Of a stretch of 64,000 nt of DNA, positions 49,905 through 57,380 are shown piece by piece. Under the pieces are notes generated by a model. The model was not told the DNA's origin, ran no database searches, and saw only the letters and a list, made by a program, of their open reading frames with translations. The stretch is from Olsenella_K absiana (GTDB lineage Bacteria > Actinomycetota > Coriobacteriia > Coriobacteriales > Atopobiaceae): positions 6,226 to 70,225 of the forward strand of contig NZ_JAZGJQ010000011.1 of the NCBI RefSeq assembly GCF_036408855.1. Direction: 5' to 3'. The translations under genes and the position numbers were made by a program. The number at the start of each line of letters is the position of its first letter. Within the stretch, counting starts at the first letter, position 1.

Positions 49905-51913
49905 CCCTGGTCCTGGCCCGTCTGGCCGGGGAGGACGACGGAGGTGTCGGCCTGGATGTCCGGCGCCTCGACGACGGCCGTGGTGTCGTTGGTCGCCCTC
50001 ACGGTCACGTCCACGCGGGTGACGATCGCGCGCGACGGGTCGAGAAGGACGTCGAGGCAGGCGGCCCCGTCGTCGCCGGTGACGACGGCCTCCTTGGGGA
50101 CCATCAGCACGTCGTCGATCTCCTGCAGCACGACGGAGGCCGTGGCGGCCGAACCCTGGGTGAGGCGCTCGTCTGGGTCGGAGATGGTCGCGTGGGCGAC
50201 GAGCGTGCCGCCCTTTGAGGAGAGGGAGTCCACGGTCGTGGTGACGTCGAGGTCGTCGATGCCGTCGAAGGTCACGCGGACCTCCTGGCCCTCCTTGACC
50301 CGGCCGGTCTTGCCCTCGGGTACGGGCACTTCGACCACGAGCGAGGAGAGGTCGTCCACGTCGCACAGGCGGGTCGCCGTGGTCACCTCGGTGCCCTGCG
50401 CGAGGCCCTTGTCGAGCGAGTGCACCGTGCCGGGGATGGTCGCACGCACGTTGAGCTTGTCGAGCTGCGCCTGGGCGCTGTCGTAGGCGGCCTGGGCGGA
50501 GCTTGCGGCCTTGTTGGCGTCGTCGAGCGAGCTCTGGGCGGCGTCCACGATCTTCTGGTCCGCCTCGACCTGCGAGTAGGCGGTGTTGAGGGCGGAGGAG
50601 TAGCCCGCGTACTCGATCTGCTTGATGGCGGAGAGCTTGGCGATTGCGGCCGTCACCTTGGCCTGGGTGTCGTCCACGTCCTTCTGCAGGGACTTCAGGG
50701 CCTCCTGGTCCGTGCTGCCCGCGTCCTGGGCCTTCTTGAGCGCGTCCTGCGCGTCCTTGAGGTGCGCCATCGTCCCGGCGTCGAGGGAGAGCAGCCCCTC
50801 GATCTTGCCCTGGGCGTCGGTCGCGGACTTCTTGACGTCGTCGAGCGCCTTGTTGGCCTCGTCCAGGTCCTTCTGGCGGTCGCTCGCGGTCTGCTTGGCT
50901 GCGTCGAGCGTGGACTTGGCCTTGTCCGCCGTGTCGGTCACGGTCTGGTTCTTGAGGGTGAAGAGCACGTCGCCCTCGGCCACAGTGTCGCCCTCCGAGA
51001 CCCTGACCTGGTCGACGGTGCCGGTGACCTGGGGGGTTATGGAGTCGTGCTGTACGGGCTCGAGCGCCACGGTGGACGTGACGAGGTCGAGGAACTCGCC
51101 ACGCTGGATCTTCGCGGTGTTGTACTGGGCGACCGGCTCGCCGGCTCCGCCGTGCAGGTAGCCGTAGCCCAGGGCGGCCCCTCCCGCGACGAGCGCAAGG
51201 AGGACGGCGACGAAGACCGCCACGCGCGCCTTGTGGTGGCGCCGGCGGATGTCCTCCGTGCTCATCCGCGCGCTTCGGTCCCCGAGGTAGGGCGAGGGGG
51301 TGTCGCTCGCGTAGAGCGGCTGGTCGACGGGCATGGCGGCGACCTCGTTGCGCGCGAGGCGCACCGTCTCGCCCCCGTCTGCGCCCGCCGCCCACGCCTC
51401 GTCGGGCGAGGCCGCGGGTGCGCCGCCGAGCGAGTCGTCGGGCCCGGCGCCGGCCTCGTCGAGCGGGGCGGGGTAGCCCGCGTCCGCCATGGGCAGCGTG
51501 CCGTCCGCGTCGGGGCCGAGAAGGACCGCGGTTTCGTCGGGCTCTGCGCCGGCCGCAGGCCCCTTGGCCGCGGCCCCATCGGTCGAGTCCCCCTTGGCTG
51601 CGGGTAGGGTTGCGGAGAGCGGGCTGGTGTCCATCGCGGCCGCCCGCGCCTCGGCGCGGGCCTCGGCCCGGGCCCTGGCGGCGGAGGCCATCTCCTCGCG
51701 GAAGATCTCGTCGACGGAGAGGCGGGCGGGCTCCTGCTGTGCGGGCTCCGGGGCGGGTGCGGCGGCGGGCTCGGCCTGCGGCTCGATGGCGCCCCCGAGG
51801 GCGCCCTCGGCCTGCGCGTCCTTCTCGGCCACGGGCTCTGGCTCGGGGCGTCCTGCCTTCGGGCGCCGGGCCCCTGCGTGCTCGTCGCGTGCGCTTGCGA
51901 AGTGCTTAGCCAT
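49901..51913 (-). CDS. HlyD/MacA-type membrane fusion protein with long acidic N-terminus
   Basis: A 670-aa adaptor. Residues 1-235 are a cytoplasmic Ala/Pro/Glu-rich region, including AEKDAQAEG from the dispersed word; TM about 248-270; then a lipoyl-like half (PQVTGTVDQVRVSEGDTVAEGDVLF), a long coiled coil (about 340-500; KAKSTLDAAKQTASDRQKDL...), the second lipoyl half (VRATIPGTVHSL) and a beta-barrel domain. Such proteins link MacB-type or other ABC permeases to export in Gram-positives. The usual permease and ATPase genes are absent on both sides. The ATG at 51913 has GAGAGG upstream. It is convergent with the degenerate CapA gene. Confidence 0.88.
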   Translation of the reverse strand: MAKHFASARDEHAGARRPKAGRPEPEPVAEKDAQAEGALGGAIEPQAEPAAAPAPEPAQQEPARLSVDEIFREEMASAARARAEARAEARAAAMDTSPLSATLPAAKGDSTDGAAAKGPAAGAEPDETAVLLGPDADGTLPMADAGYPAPLDEAGAGPDDSLGGAPAASPDEAWAAGADGGETVRLARNEVAAMPVDQPLYASDTPSPYLGDRSARMSTEDIRRRHHKARVAVFVAVLLALVAGGAALGYGYLHGGAGEPVAQYNTAKIQRGEFLDLVTSTVALEPVQHDSITPQVTGTVDQVRVSEGDTVAEGDVLFTLKNQTVTDTADKAKSTLDAAKQTASDRQKDLDEANKALDDVKKSATDAQGKIEGLLSLDAGTMAHLKDAQDALKKAQDAGSTDQEALKSLQKDVDDTQAKVTAAIAKLSAIKQIEYAGYSSALNTAYSQVEADQKIVDAAQSSLDDANKAASSAQAAYDSAQAQLDKLNVRATIPGTVHSLDKGLAQGTEVTTATRLCDVDDLSSLVVEVPVPEGKTGRVKEGQEVRVTFDGIDDLDVTTTVDSLSSKGGTLVAHATISDPDERLTQGSAATASVVLQEIDDVLMVPKEAVVTGDDGAACLDVLLDPSRAIVTRVDVTVRATNDTTAVVEAPDIQADTSVVLPGQTGQDQG

Positions 51914-52321
51914 GTGCCGATGCCTCTCAGACGCCACGTTCTGCTCCACCACGGTGACTTGCCACCGGACCGTGCCACTGAATAGCACATCTTCTCATGT
52001 TTCGGGCGCCGGCGCGCATCCCGGCGCGCCCCGGCGCGGCTTCACCACCGCATCGGCACGATTGCGGCGGGCAGCCGCGCGCCCGCCCCGCCGCCCGGCC
52101 GGCCTTCGCCAGCGGCGCGCAAGGGTCGGGGCGGAGCCGCGCGAGAACGTTTACGTCCTTTTCCATTCCGTTAATTGCAGCTTGCGCGCACCTTCGTGCA
52201 AGGTCGTAGGAACCTTGCGTAGTACAATGCGAACTCGCGCGACGAAGCGCCGTCTACGCTAGTCGCCGTCTGCTGAGGACCCGCCCGTACGACACGGGGC
52301 GGGAGAGACGAGAGGATCCAG
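51914..52321. other. 408-base divergent spacer, MFP gene / aspS
   Basis: No gene seen. It contains a GC-rich core (52010-52150) and, nearer aspS, an AT-richer stretch with TACAAT at 52223-52228 as a possible -10. A 5'-UTR hairpin CCCGCCC (52280-52286) / GGGCGGG (52297-52303) lies just before the aspS Shine-Dalgarno region GAGAGACGAGAGGA. No T-box consensus was found. Confidence 0.5.
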
Positions 52322-54091
52322 ATGGACTCTTTTTCCATGCACACGCACACCTGTGGCGAGCTCAGGCCTGCCAACATCGGTGAGACCGTCACGCTCACCG
52401 GCTGGGTCTGGCACCGCCGCGACCACGGCGGCCTGATCTTCATCGACCTGCGCGACCGCGCCGGCGTGACGCAGATCTCCTTCGACCCCGAGCACTCCGG
52501 CGGCACCGCCTTCCACGCGGCCGAGCACGTGCGCTCCGAGTGGCCGCTCAAGGTCACCGGCACGGTGCGCGAGCGCCCCGAGGGCCAGGACAACGAGAAG
52601 CTCGCGACCGGCCAGGTCGAGGTGCTCGTCTCCGAGCTCGAGGTGCTCAACACCTCCAAGACGCCCGCGTTCCAGATCGAGGACCACGTGGACGCCTCCG
52701 AGGACGTGCGCCTGCGCTACCGCTACCTCGACATCCGCCGGCCCAAGATGATGGCCAACCTCAAGCTGCGCTCCGACTTCACCTTCGCGCTGCGCGAGGC
52801 CTTCCACAAGCGCGAGTTCATGGAGGTCGAGACCCCGGCGCTGTTCAAGTCCACCCCCGAGGGCGCGCGCGACTTCATCGTCCCGAGCCGCACCCAGCCG
52901 GGCAACTTCTACGCGCTGCCGCAGTCCCCGCAGCTGCTCAAGCAGCTCCTCATGGTCGGCGGCGTCGAGCGCTACTACCAGGTCGCCAAGTGCTTCCGCG
53001 ACGAGGACCTGCGCGCCGACCGCCAGCCCGAGTTCACGCAGGTGGACGTCGAGATGAGCTTCGTCGAGCAGGACGACGTGATGGGCATGCTCGAGGGCGT
53101 GCTGAAAGACGCCTTCGCCGCCATGGGCGTCGAGATGCAGCTGCCGCTGCGCCGCATCTCCTACTGGGACGCGATGGACACCTACGGCATCGACAAGCCC
53201 GACACGCGCTTCGGCATGCGCCTGCACGACGTGACGCCGATCTTCCAGGACTCCAAGTTCAAGCTGTTCGCGAGCGCGGCCAAGACCGAGGGCCTCTACG
53301 TCAAGGCCATCAACGCCAAGGGGGCCGGCACCTGGCCGCGCGCCAAGATCGACCGCCTCGCCGACGTCGCCGCAGGCTTCGGCGCCAAGGGCCTCGCCTA
53401 CATCGCCTTCCGCGAGGACGGCAGCGTGACGAGCCCCATCGTCAAGTTCTTCAGCGACGACGAGATGGCCGCCCTGCGCGCCGAGATGGACGTCGAGCCC
53501 GGCGACCTCGTGATGTTCGCGGTGGAGAGCCGCCTCAAGGCCGACGAGATCCTCGGCGGGATGCGCAACCACATGGCAGACGCCCTGGAGCTCCCGCGCG
53601 AGGGCCACGACTTCCTGTGGGTCGTTGACTTCCCGCTCTTCCACTGGGACGAGGAGCGCAAGGCGTACGCGTCCGAGCACCAGCCCTTCACCCAGCCGAT
53701 GGAGTCCGACATCGACAGGCTCGAGAGCGACCCGCTGTCCTGCGGCTCGCACACCTACGACTTCGTGATGGACGGCTACGAGGCGGGCGGCGGCGGCATG
53801 CGCATCCACAACGCCGAGCTCCAGATGCGCATCCTCAAGCTCCTCGGCTTCACGGAGGAGCGCGCGGAGGCCCAGTTCGGCTTCCTGATGGAGGCCCTGA
53901 AGTTCGGTGCGCCCCCGATGGGCGGCTTCGCCCTCGGCCTCGACCGCGTCTGCATGCTGCTGACCGGCTCCGACTCCATCCGCGAGGTCATGGCCTTCCC
54001 CAAGACCAGCTCCGGCTCCGATCTCATGTCTGGCGCCCCGTCGGAGGTCTCCGGCCAGCAGCTCAAGGAGGTCTCGCTGCGCATCCTCTAG
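52322..54091 (+). CDS. aspS: Aspartyl-tRNA synthetase
   Basis: A 589-aa bacterial-type class II enzyme. OB-fold anticodon domain (about 1-105; HTCGELRPANIGETVTLTGW), catalytic core with motif 2 (FRDEDLRADRQPEFTQVDVEMSF), a GAD insertion (about 280-405) and motif 3 (GGFALGLDRVCMLLTG). It charges tRNA-Asp, and possibly tRNA-Asn if the organism uses the GatCAB route; this cannot be decided here. The first codon follows GAGAGGATCCAG. It stands alone, with its own promoter region upstream. Confidence 0.97.
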   Translation: MDSFSMHTHTCGELRPANIGETVTLTGWVWHRRDHGGLIFIDLRDRAGVTQISFDPEHSGGTAFHAAEHVRSEWPLKVTGTVRERPEGQDNEKLATGQVEVLVSELEVLNTSKTPAFQIEDHVDASEDVRLRYRYLDIRRPKMMANLKLRSDFTFALREAFHKREFMEVETPALFKSTPEGARDFIVPSRTQPGNFYALPQSPQLLKQLLMVGGVERYYQVAKCFRDEDLRADRQPEFTQVDVEMSFVEQDDVMGMLEGVLKDAFAAMGVEMQLPLRRISYWDAMDTYGIDKPDTRFGMRLHDVTPIFQDSKFKLFASAAKTEGLYVKAINAKGAGTWPRAKIDRLADVAAGFGAKGLAYIAFREDGSVTSPIVKFFSDDEMAALRAEMDVEPGDLVMFAVESRLKADEILGGMRNHMADALELPREGHDFLWVVDFPLFHWDEERKAYASEHQPFTQPMESDIDRLESDPLSCGSHTYDFVMDGYEAGGGGMRIHNAELQMRILKLLGFTEERAEAQFGFLMEALKFGAPPMGGFALGLDRVCMLLTGSDSIREVMAFPKTSSGSDLMSGAPSEVSGQQLKEVSLRIL

Positions 54092-54142
54092 GCCTGGGGT
54101 AGGATGGGGAGACCACATCCTGAAACCATCCTGGAGGACCCG

Positions 54143-55663
54143 ATGCCAAGGAGCGGACGGCCCGGGCACGCGAGCCCGGGCGAAAGGCACGCCGACGCTA
54201 GGAGCGCCAGGGCGCGCGAGAACGACGGTCGCCCCTCCGCCGCCGCCGGCCCCGTGAGGGGCGGCCGCGGCGCGAGGGGCGACCACTTCAGCAGGAGGCC
54301 GAGAAGGACGCCCGCCTGGGTGCCCGTCCTCTGCGTGGTGGCCCTCCTCGTCGCCGTCGCGACGGGTGCCTTCGCGCTCGTCGAGGACGGCACGGTCGCG
54401 TTGCCGTGGGCCTCCGGGGGCGTGGACGCCGCCGCGGGCGCGGGTGCCGCGGCCGGTGCGGGCTCCGCCGCGGGCGCGGGCTCCACCGCCGGTGCGGGCC
54501 CCGCGGCCACCCCCGACGCGCCCCAGGCCGAGCCGACCAAGGTCAGACTGGTCATGGCCGGCGACATCCTGAAGCACATGCTCCTCGTCCAGAGCGGCGC
54601 CAAGGCCGACGGTACGTACGACTTCGACCACGTCTACGCGCACGTGACCGACGAGCTCGCCGGCTTCGACCTGCGCGTGGTGAACCAGGAGACCCCGGCG
54701 GCAGGCACCTCGCTCGGCCTCTCCGGCTACCCCAGCTTCAACGGGCCGCTCGAGTTCAACGACGCCACGGCCAAGGCCGGCTTCAACGTGGTGCTCAAGG
54801 CGACCAACCACGCCATGGACGCGGGCTACGACGGCATCCACAGCGAGCTGGCGTACTGGCGGGAGAAGTACCCTGCCGTCCGGACGCTCGGCGTCGTCGA
54901 CCGAGAGACGGACGATTCGACCTCCCCGTACGAGCCCTACGTCTACGAGAAGGACGGGCTCAAGGTGGGCCTCCTCAACTTCACCTACGACCTCAACGGC
55001 TACCCCGACCCCAAAGACGCCGTGGCCCTTCTCGACTGGGGACACGAGAACGAGGTGCGCGCCGCCATCCGCAAGGCCAAGCAGGAGGCCGATCTCGTGG
55101 TGGTCTTCCCGCACTGGGGGACGGAGTACCAGCTCACCCCCTCCGACGAGCAGGAGTCGTGGGCCAAGGTCTTCGCCGAGGAGGGCGTGGACCTGGTGGT
55201 CGGAGACCACCCGCACGTGATCGAGCCCGTCGAGGTCCTTACGCGCCCGGACGGCAAGGGCATGCTCTGCTACTGGTCGGTGGGCAACTTCGTCTCGAAC
55301 CAGAACGACAACCAGAACCTGGTGGGGGGCCTCGCCGAGGTCACCCTCGAGCGGGACGCGGACGGCACCTGCCACGTCGGCGACTACGCGTTCGTGCCGG
55401 TCGTCTGCCACAAGGGGTCGGGCGCGGACTTCACGACCTACCTGCTGCGCGACTACACCGATGAGCTCGCAGCCACCAACGCGAGCGTGTACGCCAACAA
55501 CTCCTCGTGCACGGTGGAGTGGGTGGACGGCTTCTGCGCACAGGTGCTGGGCAGCGCCTACGACCCGGGCGCGCATGAGCTTCGGGGCACGGTCACGGGC
55601 GACGGCGGCACCGCCGGCGGGGACGCCGCCTCGGGCGACGGCGGTCTGGCTGACGCGGCGTAG
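54143..55663 (+). CDS. CapA-family (PGA-synthesis/ metallophosphatase-like) protein, intact
   Basis: A 506-aa protein with a basic cytoplasmic tail, TM about 60-80, an Ala/Gly linker (A-A-G-A-G repeats, about 95-125) and an external CapA domain. Motifs are complete: AGDILKHM, VVNQETPAAG, KATNHAMDAGYDG, VVFPHWGTEYQLTPSDEQ, VVGDHPHVIEPVEVL and CYWSVGNFVSNQ. CapA/PgsA proteins take part in poly-gamma-glutamate or related envelope polymer assembly; here no capB/capC is adjacent. The ATG at 54143 is chosen for TGGAGGACC upstream. It lies between aspS and a convergent flippase gene. It is the functional counterpart of the degenerate copy at 48333. Confidence 0.88.
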   Translation: MPRSGRPGHASPGERHADARSARARENDGRPSAAAGPVRGGRGARGDHFSRRPRRTPAWVPVLCVVALLVAVATGAFALVEDGTVALPWASGGVDAAAGAGAAAGAGSAAGAGSTAGAGPAATPDAPQAEPTKVRLVMAGDILKHMLLVQSGAKADGTYDFDHVYAHVTDELAGFDLRVVNQETPAAGTSLGLSGYPSFNGPLEFNDATAKAGFNVVLKATNHAMDAGYDGIHSELAYWREKYPAVRTLGVVDRETDDSTSPYEPYVYEKDGLKVGLLNFTYDLNGYPDPKDAVALLDWGHENEVRAAIRKAKQEADLVVVFPHWGTEYQLTPSDEQESWAKVFAEEGVDLVVGDHPHVIEPVEVLTRPDGKGMLCYWSVGNFVSNQNDNQNLVGGLAEVTLERDADGTCHVGDYAFVPVVCHKGSGADFTTYLLRDYTDELAATNASVYANNSSCTVEWVDGFCAQVLGSAYDPGAHELRGTVTGDGGTAGGDAASGDGGLADAA

Positions 55664-55689
55664 CGCGCCCACAGCCGGCGGCCCCGCAC

Positions 55690-57135
55690 CTAGCGCGACT
55701 TCACCCTGATCACCACATAGCGGGCGACGAACAGGCAGAAGAGCACCACGTGCGAGACGAGGTAGGCCCAGACGGCGCCGTCGAAGCCGAGGGTCCGCAC
55801 GAGCGCGAAGCTGAGCACCAGCGCCACGCCGAACCCGACGAGGTAGATGAGCGTGGCGGCGCTCTGGTAGCGCAGGACCGTGAGGATCTGGAAGAGGAAG
55901 TCCGCCCCCGCGGCGAGTCCGCCCGCGACCACCATGAGGTAGGACTGCGTGCGGAACCGCTCGAAGTCCGTGGCGTAGAGCAGCCCGTTGAGCGGCACGC
56001 CGATGAGTCCGGTGAAGACGAGCATGACCGCGACGATCACGGCGACGAGGGCCAGCATACCGACGATGACGAGGTCGAAGCGGGCCCGCCTGCCGCGGTC
56101 CGCCCAGATGGTGGAGAGGCGCACGATCTGCGGCTTGTAGACGAGCCCCGCCATCATGAGGATGGAGTTCGAGCAGAAGTAGATGGCGTTGAAGTAGGTC
56201 TGGTTGTCGTAGCTGAGGCTGCCCTCCATCACGAACTTGGGGACGTTGTCGATCAGCGCGTAGAGGAAGACGCCGGCGAAGGCGGGGAAGCAGTCGACGA
56301 AGAGCTCCTTGACCTCGACGAGCTCGGGGGCGCGCGACTTCGGCGTCTCGAAGAGCGTGAGCGGCAGCGTCACCACGAAGAAGCTCGCCACCGCGCAGAC
56401 GGCCATGGCCACGGAGGCCACCTGGAGGCTGCGGGTGACGAAGAGCAGCACGGTGAAGACGACGACCGCGAGCACCGAGCGGATGCCCATGGAGATCCCG
56501 GCGAGGTAGAGCTTGTCGACCTGCTGCAGGCGCCCCTCGTAGACGTCGGCGAGGGCGTCGACCATGCGGTAGGTGAAGACGGCGAGGCAGATGGCGTACA
56601 TGGGTCCCGAGTAGCCGCGCGCGCGGCAGTAGAGGTAACCCACGCCCATCATGAGCGCGCAGGTCACGACGCGCTGGATCACGTAGGCCGAGAAGGACTC
56701 GTTCTCCTCAAGGTCGGAGACCTGGAAGGTGCGCACGCCGTAGTTGCCGATGTACATGAGCATGGTCGCCGTGACGAACGCCATGGTGAACATGCCCGCG
56801 TCCTCGGCTCCCGCGAGCTGCGTGGCGACGACGGTCAGGAGGGGGAAGAGCACGCCCCAGGCCCCCTGCCCGATTGTGTTGAGGACGTAGTCCAGGGTGC
56901 CCTGGCTGGAGGCGTAGAGCTCGGTTTGCTCGCTGAACGAACGGTCGTAGACCGCCTCGATCAGGCGGTTCCACCAGTGCTCGGCGAGCTGGCGGGCCCT
57001 GTGCTCGTGCCGCTCGGGCCGCACCCCCGCGCCCGCCGCGCCTGCCGCCCCGGCCGTGGTGCCCCAGGGTTCGCCTGCCCCGCGCACCCCGCCGCGCCCG
57101 GCCTCGCGTCCGTCCGCCTTTCTCCGCTTGAGCAT
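55690..57135 (-). CDS. Polysaccharide flippase-like membrane protein (MOP superfamily)
   Basis: A 481-aa protein with a charged N-terminal tail (about 1-70) and about twelve to fourteen helices. The first segment (GTLDYVLNTIGQGAWGVLFPLLTVVATQLAGAEDAGMF) and the later LIDNVPKFVMEGSL resemble Wzx-type O-antigen/teichoic acid flippases. It would move lipid-linked glycan across the membrane. GGGAGGT precedes the ATG. It is convergent with the intact CapA gene, 26 bases apart. It could belong with CapA and DUF6020 genes to envelope polymer assembly, but they are not in one operon. Confidence 0.85.
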   Translation of the reverse strand: MLKRRKADGREAGRGGVRGAGEPWGTTAGAAGAAGAGVRPERHEHRARQLAEHWWNRLIEAVYDRSFSEQTELYASSQGTLDYVLNTIGQGAWGVLFPLLTVVATQLAGAEDAGMFTMAFVTATMLMYIGNYGVRTFQVSDLEENESFSAYVIQRVVTCALMMGVGYLYCRARGYSGPMYAICLAVFTYRMVDALADVYEGRLQQVDKLYLAGISMGIRSVLAVVVFTVLLFVTRSLQVASVAMAVCAVASFFVVTLPLTLFETPKSRAPELVEVKELFVDCFPAFAGVFLYALIDNVPKFVMEGSLSYDNQTYFNAIYFCSNSILMMAGLVYKPQIVRLSTIWADRGRRARFDLVIVGMLALVAVIVAVMLVFTGLIGVPLNGLLYATDFERFRTQSYLMVVAGGLAAGADFLFQILTVLRYQSAATLIYLVGFGVALVLSFALVRTLGFDGAVWAYLVSHVVLFCLFVARYVVIRVKSR

Positions 57136-57230
57136 GGCCCGACCTCCCTCGCGCCGCGCCCAGGCGCGGCAGGCTCACTCGCATACGCGACAATTGTAGG
57201 GCTCGCCCGCCCCGCCCGCCGCGCGGACCC

Positions 57231-57247
57231 GCGCGTCCTTCTCGTGT
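57231..57247 (-). repeat. Intergenic copy of the dispersed GAGAAGGAC word
   Basis: The minus strand reads CGAGAAGGACGCGCGGG in the spacer between the flippase and PEP carboxylase genes, where no coding constraint exists. Downstream in the same 245-base spacer, CATATATCAT at 57294-57303 may belong to the ppc promoter. Confidence 0.7.
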
Positions 57248-57380
57248 CGGTTGGGTTAAGTGCGTATGTAACGGGCTTGTATCCGCGTCCGCGCATATAT
57301 CATGGTTCCGCACACGAGCTCTGCCCACACGGCAGCGCTCACGCTGCTACGTGCCCGGTCACGGGCAGGAGGGGATGACC

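Noticed and set aside
1682..57243. GAGAAGGAC word as FtsK/SpoIIIE orientation sequence (the Bacillus motif GAGAAGGG is similar)
   Set aside because: Such sequences are strongly strand-skewed along a replichore; here copies are equal on both strands across 55 kb. It would be reconsidered if the terminus lies inside the window.
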